From positions 62,001 to 126,000 of the forward strand of contig NZ_BBPI01000035.1 in the NCBI RefSeq assembly GCF_000787715.1: a stretch of 64,000 nucleotides of DNA, read 5' to 3'. The stretch comes from Sphingomonas parapaucimobilis NBRC 15100 (GTDB taxonomy: Bacteria; Pseudomonadota; Alphaproteobacteria; Sphingomonadales; Sphingomonadaceae). The notes below the pieces were generated by a model. It was not told where the DNA came from, ran no database searches, and worked only from the letters and a program-made list of their open reading frames with translations. Of the stretch, positions 41,259 to 51,547 are shown in pieces. How positions within the stretch are numbered: position 1 is the first letter of the stretch; each line of letters begins with the position of its first letter. The position numbers were made by a program, and so were the translations under genes.

Positions 41259-43508
41259 TCAAGAAATTTTGACGCGCCAGCGGACCCGCGCGCCGGTGGG
41301 CGCGGCTGTACCGAACCGTATTGTCGCGCTGGTCGGCGTTGGATTGTCCATGCCTACGGACGTTGCCCAATTTGGCACCAAGAGATCCGTTACGACTTCA
41401 TATCCATACTGGGCCGATAGAGCGTAGGAGATGGATACTTCCGTCGCGCCCGATGTAACTGTGGCGACACCTTCGGCATACCAAGTCACACCTTCCATGC
41501 TGTCTAAGTATACGTAGCGATGCTTACCAAAGAAACCCTCGGTATCGAATATCGGCGTATTGTGTCGCCTATTTCTGTTGCCAGCATTCAAAGTTACTTT
41601 TTCGACGACAGCCGACATATCCACGAATTCGCAACCATCCAGTGCGACGAATTGCTTGGTCGAATCTCGACCCCATATTGCGATAGCGCCACGCATGAAC
41701 GTCGTGTTGCTAACCTTCAGAGAACATCCTTCGTTCGCACCGTCGCCGAGCTTTCTCTTCATATCGATTGGATATGTCACATCCTCGAAAAAGCATTCAT
41801 CAATCGAAAAGCCTGCGAGCGTTCCGTGGATGCCTCCGTCGTTTGGGCTCTGGAGTTGGATACCGCTGGTGTCGATCGGACCGCCGGGCACCGGATTGTC
41901 GGCCGCCTTCCAGCCCAGAAAATGCGTTCGTCCGAAAATGTGGAAGTTCCAGAACGGCGCCGATCTATTGGGCTCGCGCAAAATGCGAATGCACGCCGGT
42001 ATCGCGCCGATAGAAGGCTGCTTACCGATATATAGCTGACAGGCGTTGATGAAAAAGTGGTCTTCGTTTTCGTCGGTTTCCCACTTCAAATTGATGTCGA
42101 GCGCAAAGTTGTTGACGTTGGTGAAGACGTGCTCGAGGCTGGTCCATTGGACCCAATTTGTCGAAATACCATCGACGATAGCATTGTTTGATATGCTGAA
42201 GGGACCGACGTCCAGTTCGGAAAGCAGTGCGTTGTCGCAATTCTCTAAATAAATGCACTTCTGGGAAGTCGCACCATCGGGTTTGACGCCAATACCATGC
42301 AGACGCGGAAATAGAACTTTACCATCGGCGGTTCGAATGGGCCGACCGTCCGGCTCATAACCAGTGATGATCGCAGTGCCGAGAACGATCTTCGCGCCTT
42401 GTCGCCCCGACAACATTGAGGCCGATTTTCCTTCGCCGATGATCGAGGCGAAGTGACTGGTAACGCGCAGATCCTGAGAAAAAACAAAGGATCCGCGTGG
42501 AACGTTGAGCGTGCGGCCCTCTCGTTCGTTCAACCAGGCGAACGCGGCCAGCATTGCGGCCGTGCTGTCCGAACCATCACCCTTCGCACCGAAATGAGTG
42601 ACATCGGTAACCCGCTCGTCTTTTTCGAACCACTGACCATTGCGCGACTGCCGACGCCAGCGCGTGGCGATGAACGGACCGGCGCCGGTCAGCCGATTGT
42701 AACGACCACCGCCGATACCCTTTGTGTCATAGCCGCCGGTTTCGATCGCATCATATGCTTGACCGACGATCGTCCTGGACAGCTTGTCGAAAGTTGGAAC
42801 ATAGAGCGAGGTGTCCTGGACAGCGGCCGCCTGGTTGGTTGGCACGCCTGCGAGCGCGACGACGTCAAGATCGTTCGCATCAGCGCTGAAATCGCCCTGC
42901 ACCAGGGTGTAGGTGCCGGGGTTGGTGGCGTCCGCGCGGATGAAGCTGCCGTTCGTCGGATCTGCGGCTTTGAGCTGGGCGAGCTGCGTGAAGGTACTGT
43001 TGGCTGGCCCGCTCGGACCGACTGGAAAACTACCAATCGGGCGCGGATACGGGACACGATTGTCGTCGAATGCGATGACCGTTTGCGGTTCCGGTCGGAT
43101 GTCACCGACATCAGAGCCCGCAGGTACCATCAGCGCCCGGCGCTTCGTTTCGTCGATCTGATCCTGCTGCTCCTGATCAATCATAGCGGCACGATCCACT
43201 GCGCGCTCATGATTCGCGGAGGGAAAATTGTTGCCGTATGGATATTCGGTTTTCTGGCTTATCTCGGTCCGGCCACGGATCACGACGGTGTAACCGGCCG
43301 TTGAGCCGGTAAAGCTTACCTGACCGGTTGCGCCATTACCGCCCGAGATGATGAAAGCGCCTGCCGATGGCGCTTGTTCGACGCCTGCCGGATCGCGCAA
43401 CGAAACCGAAATGTCTGCGCTCGCAAGAAATTGAAACTTGATCGCAAAGGCCATGGGCCCCGCAACACCCTGATATTCGTTCACACGGGGCAGCTTCGCG
43501 ACGGTCAT
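41259..43508 (-). CDS. Tailspike with T7 gp17-like head and pectate-lyase fold
   Basis: Encodes 749 residues. The first 120 residues (VNEYQGVAG..., IKFQFLASADISVSLRD) follow the T7 gp17 N-terminal domain, which anchors the fibre to the tail. A linker precedes a right-handed beta-helix domain beginning near residue 300 (VTHFGAKGDGSDSTAAMLAAFAWL, the Pectate_lyase_3 signature), running to about 690, with a small C-terminal sandwich. Such spikes bind and often cut capsule or surface polysaccharide and so set host range. GC content is lower here (41400-42500) than in neighbouring genes, a sign of module exchange. Confidence 0.85.
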   Translation of the reverse strand: MTVAKLPRVNEYQGVAGPMAFAIKFQFLASADISVSLRDPAGVEQAPSAGAFIISGGNGATGQVSFTGSTAGYTVVIRGRTEISQKTEYPYGNNFPSANHERAVDRAAMIDQEQQDQIDETKRRALMVPAGSDVGDIRPEPQTVIAFDDNRVPYPRPIGSFPVGPSGPANSTFTQLAQLKAADPTNGSFIRADATNPGTYTLVQGDFSADANDLDVVALAGVPTNQAAAVQDTSLYVPTFDKLSRTIVGQAYDAIETGGYDTKGIGGGRYNRLTGAGPFIATRWRRQSRNGQWFEKDERVTDVTHFGAKGDGSDSTAAMLAAFAWLNEREGRTLNVPRGSFVFSQDLRVTSHFASIIGEGKSASMLSGRQGAKIVLGTAIITGYEPDGRPIRTADGKVLFPRLHGIGVKPDGATSQKCIYLENCDNALLSELDVGPFSISNNAIVDGISTNWVQWTSLEHVFTNVNNFALDINLKWETDENEDHFFINACQLYIGKQPSIGAIPACIRILREPNRSAPFWNFHIFGRTHFLGWKAADNPVPGGPIDTSGIQLQSPNDGGIHGTLAGFSIDECFFEDVTYPIDMKRKLGDGANEGCSLKVSNTTFMRGAIAIWGRDSTKQFVALDGCEFVDMSAVVEKVTLNAGNRNRRHNTPIFDTEGFFGKHRYVYLDSMEGVTWYAEGVATVTSGATEVSISYALSAQYGYEVVTDLLVPNWATSVGMDNPTPTSATIRFGTAAPTGARVRWRVKIS

Positions 43509-45991
43509 TGGTCGGCTCCTTCGTTCAGATACACATTGCTCAGTTCCGGGGAGCGATCAGGAATCATATCGCCCGGAGCCCACCAAAAATTGGTCCGCTG
43601 ATCGCGCGCGCGCTTCTCCATGCGCGACCAGCTTTGCGTGTAGTTTGGGTCGATCGCCGCCTGGATCTGGTCGGTCAGCATCCGGTCGAAGGCGAGCCGC
43701 GCATACCAGAGCGACCCTCCCGGCAATTCTGCACGCGCCAGCCGCGCCGCCTTCCACGGCGTCGCCGCCAGATGCTTTTCTGCCAGATCGGCGCGGGTGC
43801 CAGTCAAAACATCCGCGACCGGCTGACCCAGCTCGGCCAGCTTCTGCGCGTCTCCGGCCAGCGGCCCGGCCAGCGTTCCGGCAAAACCGCCGTCGAACCG
43901 ATTGGTGGTGGACTGGAGGAAATCGCCGAAGATGCCGAAGCCACCCCCCTGTAGGACGGCCGCGCCCCAGAACTTCTGATCGTCCATCGGGCGCGGATCC
44001 TTGCCCCCCGCCAACGCCTTCAGCTGGAGCACAAGGCCACCCATCAGCGTGGTGGTTAGCACCAGGCCGCCGGAGTAGAGTGCACGATTGCTCCAGCCGC
44101 TCATGTCCATGATCCGGCGCCCCTGCATGATGAGCAGCGATATGCCGAAGCCTTTGAAAAGCGCGGCCGAACGGACCATCTCGCCGAAGAAATTACCCTT
44201 GGGCGCGACCGAGTTGACCAGCGCGCGCGTCCGGAGATCCGCCGTCGGCACCGCATAGTCGGTTTCCGACAGGATCATTTCATACAGCCGGTCGCCCAGC
44301 TCGCGATCCTCGACCATATCGGGCTTCAGCCAGAACGCGCCGCGATCCCGCTCCAGCGGCGTCTTCCGAATGGAGTCCCATCCGGCCGCATTAATGCCAT
44401 AGCGATCAAGAGCGCCCCGGAAGGCGGAATTCAGCTGCGCATAGGGGCGGTCGACCTGATCGGTAATATGGCCCAGGAACTCCATCCCAAAGGCCCAGCG
44501 GCCCGCCTCGGTCCAGCGAGACAGACCGGAGACGCGCAACGTCCCTTCCGCCAGCCGCCGCGCGACATCGCCGGTCAATTCCTCCCCGAGAATGCGCTGC
44601 TGCGCGCCAGCGCGCTTGGACCATTCATCGGCGATCCCGAGCAATCGCACCGCCTGCCGCTGATCCGCAACCGCGCCCGGCCGAAACATCTTCACATAGC
44701 CGGGGAGAATGGTCGTGCTGGCGAGGCCATTGAAGCGCCGCGTCATCCCCTGGAATGCCACGTCGGTAACGGCGGACAGTGTCGCGGAACCCAGTTTCGC
44801 GGCCGTCTGGAGCGACCGGACGGACGAGAATGCCAGCGCCATGGTCCGATTCTCCGGCCGCCCGGCCGCGCCCGTGATTTCGTCGTACAGACGATCGATC
44901 TTGCGCGTCGCCCCGAATGCGCGGTCGACCGCGCGGCTGTCGGGCGCGGTATCGAGTGCCGCCTGCCTTTCCAGCGTATCCTTCAGCCAGCGGACGGAGG
45001 CGGCCGGGTTCGGCCCGAGGATCTCCATCATCGCGATGTCGCGGGCCATGCCGTCGATATGGCCGGTCATGGCATCGAACGCCGTACCGACCCCGAACGC
45101 ATCCTGATAATCCATCCAGGCGTCGGCCGACTTGAAGATCAGGAAACGATGATCGGCCCGCGAATTGGCGAGGCTCTTGCCGCCCGCCTGCCCCGCCGAC
45201 CGCTTGTTCCATCCCTCGGTGCGGATCGTCTCGAAAACGTCGCGCAGCGCCAGCTCAAGCCCGCCGTCGCTGAATGGCAGGCCGGTGCGATCATCGACCA
45301 TTCGCTGCCGGTCGAGGCCGGGCAGGATCGCATTGCGCCAGCTTTCATAGCCCGCCGCGCGGATCGCCCGCGTGTCATGCGCTTGGGGCAGGCCCCAGCC
45401 TTCCAATTTGCCGATCGCGCCCCCGGCCGCGTTGAAGCGCTGCCGCAGCATCTCCGCCGCGTCGGTCCACGCGGTCGCCAGCTCGCGCGCCGACAGATTG
45501 CCGCTATCCTCACCGAACAGCTCGCGTACCAGATCGCCTAGTTCGGCCTTGTTCCGGATGCGCCCGAGCGGGTCGGTATGATGGCGGGCCAACAGACCGT
45601 CGATCATGCCGAACGCCCGCGCACGGATCGCCTTGCGCCGCCCCTCGACGTTGGAATAGCCCGCGCGGCCGTCGCGGTCGAACAACGCGACGGCCGCGCG
45701 CGGATCGAGCGGACCCGCCGCCATCGGATCGCGCCCGGCAAAGCCGCCCATGTCGACCAGCATACGCTTCTGCGCCTGCACCTGCCCCAGCGCCAACCGC
45801 TTCTTGCGCAGCGCCTCCCGCTCCATGGTCGCCAGCGCCGCGTCCGTCGCCATCGCGGCGGCCGCCTGATCGCCAAACTGGCGACGGAAATCCTGTTCCA
45901 GCGTGTCGAACAGGCGCGCCATTTCCTCGCCCTTGGTCGGGGTGATTTCCCCGCGCTCGACCATGCCCGGAATGCAGACACCCAAGCTCAC
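43505..45991 (-). CDS. Large internal virion protein, T7 gp16-like
   Basis: I choose the GTG at 45991-45989, overlapping the upstream stop as GTGA like other genes here (a TTG at 45997 adds two residues); 828 residues. Mostly helical, with membrane-like segments near GFGISLLIMQGRRIMD and LVLTTTLMGGLVLQLKALAG. Position directly before the tailspike gene and size suggest the largest ejection protein of podoviruses, which is injected into the cell envelope to form a DNA conduit. No lysozyme motif is visible in this one; the muramidase domain is in the neighbouring gene. Assignment is by place and layout. Confidence 0.72.
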   Translation of the reverse strand: MSLGVCIPGMVERGEITPTKGEEMARLFDTLEQDFRRQFGDQAAAAMATDAALATMEREALRKKRLALGQVQAQKRMLVDMGGFAGRDPMAAGPLDPRAAVALFDRDGRAGYSNVEGRRKAIRARAFGMIDGLLARHHTDPLGRIRNKAELGDLVRELFGEDSGNLSARELATAWTDAAEMLRQRFNAAGGAIGKLEGWGLPQAHDTRAIRAAGYESWRNAILPGLDRQRMVDDRTGLPFSDGGLELALRDVFETIRTEGWNKRSAGQAGGKSLANSRADHRFLIFKSADAWMDYQDAFGVGTAFDAMTGHIDGMARDIAMMEILGPNPAASVRWLKDTLERQAALDTAPDSRAVDRAFGATRKIDRLYDEITGAAGRPENRTMALAFSSVRSLQTAAKLGSATLSAVTDVAFQGMTRRFNGLASTTILPGYVKMFRPGAVADQRQAVRLLGIADEWSKRAGAQQRILGEELTGDVARRLAEGTLRVSGLSRWTEAGRWAFGMEFLGHITDQVDRPYAQLNSAFRGALDRYGINAAGWDSIRKTPLERDRGAFWLKPDMVEDRELGDRLYEMILSETDYAVPTADLRTRALVNSVAPKGNFFGEMVRSAALFKGFGISLLIMQGRRIMDMSGWSNRALYSGGLVLTTTLMGGLVLQLKALAGGKDPRPMDDQKFWGAAVLQGGGFGIFGDFLQSTTNRFDGGFAGTLAGPLAGDAQKLAELGQPVADVLTGTRADLAEKHLAATPWKAARLARAELPGGSLWYARLAFDRMLTDQIQAAIDPNYTQSWSRMEKRARDQRTNFWWAPGDMIPDRSPELSNVYLNEGADQ

Positions 45992-48900
45992 AGGCAATTC
46001 CTCGCAGCCTTGATCGCCGCATCGTCCGCGTCGATCTCATCCAGAATGTCACGAAGGCTCCGCTCGACGCCTTGATCGTCGATGCGGAAATCTGTGCGGG
46101 CGGTCGAACCGTGCGCCTGCTCCAATGTCTCCGGATGCCCCTCCACGATCCGGATGGGGCCGAACTCGGCATCGCCGCCTTCATAGGCCAGAATGCGCTC
46201 ATACAGCGCATCGCCCAGCTTCAGCTTGTAGGCTTGCCCCAGAGCCTCCCGACGGGCCGCCGCAATATCCATGACGCGGGACGTTCCGACCGGCGAAAGC
46301 GAACGAAACTCCCGTTGGGCCGGATCATAGGGAAGCACCTCGTCGAGCTGCGCGCGCAGGTCGTGGATCAGGCTATCGACCAGGGCGACCGCGCCCGGCC
46401 CGTCCGGATCATCGAAAGCCCGCCCGCGAACGTCGTCGAGCGGGGCGGGACCGGCTAGGCCGCTGGCTTGCCGTTCGTCGAGGGCAGCGCCGCCTTCTCC
46501 AGCGCCGCGAGGTTCGCCAACGCCCGCGCCGCCTTGGCCCTCGTCTGTGCCGTCAACTGCGCGTCCGAGGCGATCGCCGTCAATGCCTCGGTCGGCATCG
46601 GCGATGGCTTGGAAGTCGTCGGCGAGAAGGTCATAGCGGTCACTGTCTGCCTCCATGCGGGCGTCGTCAAGCGCCTCGGCAATGTCCTGATTGACCACGG
46701 CACGGATCGCCTCATCGGGCTCCATGTCGCGTTCGATCATCAGTGCGGCCGCGCGGCTGGTCTGGTCGCGGTCGAACGAAAATCCATGCTCGGTCAAGCG
46801 CGCATCGATATGGCTGCGCACCATCGCCGCCTGCTCACTGGCCGCAGCGCGGGCCTCGCGATCGGTGACCGCCTCCAGATCCGCGAGCGTGTAGACCGGA
46901 TCGCGGTCCGCACGCTGCAAAAGCTCGATGAAATCGTCGGTGGTCGTTGATGCCATCGCATCGTCGGGCGCCCGGTCATGAAAATAGCCCGCCTCCGCCG
47001 CCAGCTCGCGCGCGCGGTCCAGCGACATGCCGCCTTCACGAAACAGCGGACCCGCACCAGGCACGAAGCGATCCAGGCCACGGCCCGCAATGAGGCTATG
47101 CCCCTCGTCATCGCGCAGACCGCCGCGATCGGCGATGAAACGGAACAGATCGATCGGGGCACGCCGCACCGGGCGGCGGATGATCCGACCGGCCTTACCC
47201 TGCCGCACCAGGCCGCCCCGCGGATCGGCCGCCAACGCCTCAACGATTCGGGCCGCGTCGTCCTCGACCAACCCGAGCGCCTTGGCGATCTTGGCGGGTT
47301 GCAGCGATCCCCGCGTATCCGCGATATAACGACGGACGGCCGCTCGCGCCTCTGGATCGATCGGCGCTACGGGCGGCGGCACGGAATCGATCTGGGAAGG
47401 CTCACCCATCTCCATGACGGCCGAGCCCTCACCTGCGCTCATATCCTCCGGAGCCGCATCGCGTTCGGCAATGTCCGGCTCCACTCGGGCGCGCTCGGCC
47501 GCCGCCAACTCGGCGTCCATCGTCGCCTGATCGAGCGCCCGCTGCGCGACGGCGACATCGTCGGCCGCATCCGCTGCGAAGCCCAGGGGCTCCAACTGGA
47601 CTCGCTCGCCGCTGGCGCCGGTCATGCGCTCCAGCCTGTCGACCCGCTTGCGCCAGCCATTCCGATACTTGGCCTTGCCCGCGACCGTGTCCGCGACATG
47701 CTCAAGATGCTGGCGATACAGCGCCAGCGCCTTGGCCGGATCGCCCCCGCTTTCCGCCAGGATGCGCTTGCCGACCTTGGGACCGGCGATATAGCCCGCG
47801 TCGAACGCGACGGCCGCCACGCGCGGATCTGCGCGGTCCAGCTCGGGAAACCAGTATTTGCGACGGGCGATGGCCGCCGCCTGCCCCTCGCTCAAATTGG
47901 CGACATCGACGCCGGGATTGAACTTGGCCGCAATCCCATACTTCGTGGTGCCGCCGTCCGCCGCGCCATAGCGCACGACCTGCGCACCGCCCTCCAGATC
48001 GTTGATGACGAACCGAATGACCCGGTCAGGCGACAGGTTCGGCCTCGCTGCTGGCAGCGCGCGCGGCGTGAAGGGCACCGCCGTACCGCTGGAAAGCGCA
48101 GTCGACGCCGCCAGCGTGCCGCGCGCGGCGTCGGGGGCCAGCATCGCCCGCAACGCAGCCTCCAGCCGCGACGCATGTTCGTCGTCACCAGCCGCGTTGC
48201 GCACGAACGGATTGCTCGCATCGATGTCCGCCTCGCGCTCGACGACGTGGATCGCCGCCTGCTGGTCGGGTGTGCGATATTCGGCGGGCACGGCATCGGC
48301 GAAAGCGCGGACAACATCAATGTCGCTGGCATTGCGCAGCTCGGCCATGCGCAGCGCCAGCGGTGTCATCGCCCGTCCGGCCGCGCGACCCGCCGGGCTG
48401 GCGGCGGCCGCGCGCGCGCCCGCGCCGATCGCACGGCCCCCGGCATGGAACGCCGCGCCACCGGCCAGCGCCATGCCGATGTCCAACGCGACATCACCCG
48501 CGCTCATGTCCTCGCCAAATGCCGCCCGGTTGCTCATGATCTGGGGCATCTCGACGCCCTCGATTGCACCGTTGATCAGCGCCTCACGGGCCATTCCCCG
48601 CCAGATGGTCGGCGCAGCGCCGCTGCCGCCCGTCAGCACCATGGCACTGAGATTGATCGGGTCGACCAGCCCCGTCGCCATCCCGACACCGAAACCGAAT
48701 GCCTTCTGCCCGATGCCCGATTCGCGCGCGACGACGCCCTGCGCCGCCCGACGACGACGCAGTTCCTCGCGCTGGACCCATTGGGTGAATTCGGCCCCGT
48801 TCTTGGCGGGAATGTCTTTCAGGAAATCCGGGTCGCGCTCACGCTCCGCTTGCACATCGGCCCAGACGTTGTCCGAATTGATCGCGGCGGACCGCTGGCC

Positions 48901-49161
48901 GACTTGGACATAGCGATTATGGCCGCCCAGCATGTCCCACCAGCTTGCGGGACGGCGCTTGCCCAGTGCGGTGACGATCGGACCATAGGCGTCCATCTCG
49001 GCCTGTTGTGGCGCACCCATGAAATCCTGACGGCCCAGTGTCCATTGCGCGGACGCGATTTCACCCAGCGACACGGGCGCGGGCGGCGCGTCGGGGGCCT
49101 GGCCGGACTTGCGACTATCCGGCCGGTTGTCGAGGAAGACGGAGGAACGACGATCGCTCAC
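45988..49161 (-). CDS. Internal virion protein with embedded GH108-like muramidase domain
   Basis: Encodes 1057 residues from a GTG overlapping the upstream stop. Residues about 380-520 resemble a GH108 muramidase: FVINDLEGGAQVV with a candidate catalytic Glu390, then GTTKYGIAAKFNPGVD, ARRKYWFPELDRAD and AVAFDAGY. Virion-borne wall hydrolases open peptidoglycan during DNA injection (T7 gp16 has one of another family). The rest is helical and Ala-rich, with possible membrane segments around 150-270 (GLVDPINLSAMVLTGG; DIGMALAGGAAFHAGG). The hydrolase function is inferred from motif likeness. Confidence 0.7.
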   Translation of the reverse strand: MSDRRSSVFLDNRPDSRKSGQAPDAPPAPVSLGEIASAQWTLGRQDFMGAPQQAEMDAYGPIVTALGKRRPASWWDMLGGHNRYVQVGQRSAAINSDNVWADVQAERERDPDFLKDIPAKNGAEFTQWVQREELRRRRAAQGVVARESGIGQKAFGFGVGMATGLVDPINLSAMVLTGGSGAAPTIWRGMAREALINGAIEGVEMPQIMSNRAAFGEDMSAGDVALDIGMALAGGAAFHAGGRAIGAGARAAAASPAGRAAGRAMTPLALRMAELRNASDIDVVRAFADAVPAEYRTPDQQAAIHVVEREADIDASNPFVRNAAGDDEHASRLEAALRAMLAPDAARGTLAASTALSSGTAVPFTPRALPAARPNLSPDRVIRFVINDLEGGAQVVRYGAADGGTTKYGIAAKFNPGVDVANLSEGQAAAIARRKYWFPELDRADPRVAAVAFDAGYIAGPKVGKRILAESGGDPAKALALYRQHLEHVADTVAGKAKYRNGWRKRVDRLERMTGASGERVQLEPLGFAADAADDVAVAQRALDQATMDAELAAAERARVEPDIAERDAAPEDMSAGEGSAVMEMGEPSQIDSVPPPVAPIDPEARAAVRRYIADTRGSLQPAKIAKALGLVEDDAARIVEALAADPRGGLVRQGKAGRIIRRPVRRAPIDLFRFIADRGGLRDDEGHSLIAGRGLDRFVPGAGPLFREGGMSLDRARELAAEAGYFHDRAPDDAMASTTTDDFIELLQRADRDPVYTLADLEAVTDREARAAASEQAAMVRSHIDARLTEHGFSFDRDQTSRAAALMIERDMEPDEAIRAVVNQDIAEALDDARMEADSDRYDLLADDFQAIADADRGIDGDRLGRAVDGTDEGQGGAGVGEPRGAGEGGAALDERQASGLAGPAPLDDVRGRAFDDPDGPGAVALVDSLIHDLRAQLDEVLPYDPAQREFRSLSPVGTSRVMDIAAARREALGQAYKLKLGDALYERILAYEGGDAEFGPIRIVEGHPETLEQAHGSTARTDFRIDDQGVERSLRDILDEIDADDAAIKAARNCL

Positions 49162-51137
49162 GGCAGATACCGCGCACCGAGCGCCCCGATGTCGAGCGAC
49201 CAGACCGCCCCCGATTTCGTCCGAAGCACGACGTTACCGGGGCCATGGAACTCATATCGGCCATCGGGTCGGGCAACCGGCGTATATTTGCGGACATCGG
49301 CCGGGGTCATCGGCGTGCCGTTGCGCCAGGCCGGGGCGTTGGGCTGGTCCGGCTTCCACGCCATACGGCTCATGACCGCCTCAAATTGGCCCTGGTTGAG
49401 CTTGGGCGGCAACAGAATGTTGGTCCCGCCCCAGCTACCGATACCGCCGAAAAAGTGGCCTTGCGCATCGCGCGTGCCACCCAGCGAGCGGTGGACAAAC
49501 GCGTTCCAAAGCTCGGGCTCGAACTCTTGAATGCCGCGCTTGACTGCATAATCGGCATAGAGATTCCGGGCGATGTCGAATGCGGCCGCGACATCGCCCT
49601 GCCCCATCAGCATCGTCGCCGGACCGACCCGCTTGTTGAACAAATCCTGTGCGATGGCGCCAGCCTTGCCATCGACCAGTTGCGGCCGCGCCTTGCGCGC
49701 CTCGGCACCGTTGGACACCGCCGCACGGTCGCCCGGCTGCAGGACGACCAGGCGGGCCAGCATCGGATCATTGGGCGCGACCTGCCGCGCCGCCTGCACT
49801 GCCGTCATGCCGCCAAAGGTTGCGAGCTGGTTGGCGACATCGATACGCGCGCGCGGACTTTCGTCCATCTGCGCGCGAAAGGTTTCGACTTCCTGCGGCT
49901 GGAGGAACGGCGTCGGCTGGCCCGTCGTCTTCGACACGCTGGCCTGCCACTCACGACGGCGCGCATAGGATGCCGCGTTGCCCTGCACCAAGGCCGGGGG
50001 CGGATTACCGTTGAGCGCGGCCCAACTGCCCGGATCGTTGCGGAACTCGGCCGTCCGGTGCGGGGCGATGGCCTCGATCTGGTTGAGATATATGTCTTCG
50101 TCGGGCGTCCGCTTCTGGCCCTTGGCGCGAAGACGCTGGATTTCCGTCTGATATTGCTGCGGCGTCCACCCTTGCGTCTGGCGATTGACGCCCGACTTGA
50201 TCCGGGCCGTGTGGATTCGCACCACGCCGCTATCGTCGCCGATGCTGCGCGCCAGTTGCTCGGCCTGGGTGAAATCCTTGTCGGGAATATCCTCGCCCGA
50301 TGAAACCCGAGCATCGAAGGTGGAGAGCTGTTCGCGGGTGGCCGCCTTCGCCAAGGCCGCCTGATGTTCGGCGATCGCCTGCTGGCGGCGCTCCTCCACG
50401 CCGATCGCACGATAGCCCTGCTCGATTTCCTCGGCAGGCAGATTGCTGAACCCGCCCTGCGCGAGCATGCCTTTGGCAACCGCCGGATCGGTGCGGACGA
50501 CCATCGCCAGCGTTGTACGGGCCAATCCCTGATCGAAGTCCCGGAGCAGCGCCGCTTTCTGGTCGGCGTTCAGGCCATCATAGCCATCGATCCGCGCATG
50601 ACCGGCCGCGCGTTCCTCGCCGATCGCCCGCTGCGCATCGGCCAGCGATCCGGCCGTGGCGATCCGGGCGAACCCCGTCTGCGCCGCCTCCTTCTCGTCG
50701 CTTCCCAGCTTCGCGACACGCTGACCGCGCTGCCATGTATCTTCGCTGTCGATCAGCCCCGTGTTGAACGAGGCCATTTGCTCGTCAAGCTGGCGACGAA
50801 CATGCGGATCAGTAACGCCATCGAGCAGCGCCTGACCCTGCTGGGCCAGATACGACTTCACCGCCTCCGCATGACCCGCACCGCCCGGCTGGGCGTTGAC
50901 GCGCATGTCCTTGATCGCGCCGCTGGCCGCCAGGCGATAATCGGCAAAGGATTTGCCCGCCGCAGCGCTGTCCTCGTTGCGCTGCAACCGCCGTTCCATC
51001 TGCTGGTAACGGTCGACCGATTCCCCCAGATCGCTGATCGAACGCCCGACATTCGCCCCGAACGCGTCCGGGCTCGCCATGTCGAGCGAGGCCGTGCGCC
51101 CCTGCGCGACCTGCCGTTCGTACAGTCCGGCCGCCAT
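49158..51137 (-). CDS. Internal virion protein, T7 gp15-like
   Basis: Encodes 659 residues, helical and rich in Ala/Gln, with no membrane segment or enzymatic motif seen (e.g. DSAAAGKSFADYRLAASGAIK, ERRQQAIAEHQAALAKAAT). Its place between gp14-like and gp16-like genes, length, and tight overlap with both point to the second ejection protein, which forms the periplasmic tunnel in T7-like phages. Assignment by synteny. Confidence 0.72.
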   Translation of the reverse strand: MAAGLYERQVAQGRTASLDMASPDAFGANVGRSISDLGESVDRYQQMERRLQRNEDSAAAGKSFADYRLAASGAIKDMRVNAQPGGAGHAEAVKSYLAQQGQALLDGVTDPHVRRQLDEQMASFNTGLIDSEDTWQRGQRVAKLGSDEKEAAQTGFARIATAGSLADAQRAIGEERAAGHARIDGYDGLNADQKAALLRDFDQGLARTTLAMVVRTDPAVAKGMLAQGGFSNLPAEEIEQGYRAIGVEERRQQAIAEHQAALAKAATREQLSTFDARVSSGEDIPDKDFTQAEQLARSIGDDSGVVRIHTARIKSGVNRQTQGWTPQQYQTEIQRLRAKGQKRTPDEDIYLNQIEAIAPHRTAEFRNDPGSWAALNGNPPPALVQGNAASYARRREWQASVSKTTGQPTPFLQPQEVETFRAQMDESPRARIDVANQLATFGGMTAVQAARQVAPNDPMLARLVVLQPGDRAAVSNGAEARKARPQLVDGKAGAIAQDLFNKRVGPATMLMGQGDVAAAFDIARNLYADYAVKRGIQEFEPELWNAFVHRSLGGTRDAQGHFFGGIGSWGGTNILLPPKLNQGQFEAVMSRMAWKPDQPNAPAWRNGTPMTPADVRKYTPVARPDGRYEFHGPGNVVLRTKSGAVWSLDIGALGARYLP

Positions 51138-51547
51138 CAGCCCGCCCCGCCCGCATAGCTGGTCATTTGGTCGGTCAGCGCCTTGGCCGCACCGAAATAG
51201 CTGGCCGTGGCTTGGGTTTTCGCCTGCATCTTGGCGAGCACACCCTGCTGTCGATATGCTTCGCCCTGAGTGCGCCCCTGACGCCGGATCGCCATGGCAT
51301 CGAGCATCCCATTAACTTGACTGTCCATGAGCTGGTCGACGGCGCTGCCGGTACCCATTTCCATGGCCGATGCACCCTGTTGGACCAGTTGCTCGCCCAT
51401 GGTCTTGCGAAGCTGCTCACGGCTGACATCGACCTGCGCGGCCGCGTCACTCTCCGCCGCCAGTGCGTTCCTATCCGCAATGGCCTGATTGTATTTGCCC
51501 TGCTGGAGATAGGACGAGCCCTCGATGACCTTGCCTACGGCCTGCAT
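51137..51547 (-). CDS. Internal virion protein, T7 gp14-like
   Basis: Encodes 136 residues: YLQQGKYNQAIADRNALAAE, VSREQLRKTMGEQLVQQGAS and GTGSAVDQLMDSQVNGMLDAM are the features usual for gp14-like core proteins of podoviruses. A helix near the C-terminus may insert into the outer membrane on ejection. Its start lies inside the end of the gp13-like gene. Confidence 0.75.
   Translation of the reverse strand: MQAVGKVIEGSSYLQQGKYNQAIADRNALAAESDAAAQVDVSREQLRKTMGEQLVQQGASAMEMGTGSAVDQLMDSQVNGMLDAMAIRRQGRTQGEAYRQQGVLAKMQAKTQATASYFGAAKALTDQMTSYAGGAG

Noticed and set aside
46978..49530. 850-codon plus-strand frame in the prophage
   Set aside because: Antisense to the internal virion protein; all phage late genes run on the minus strand with overlapping starts and stops.
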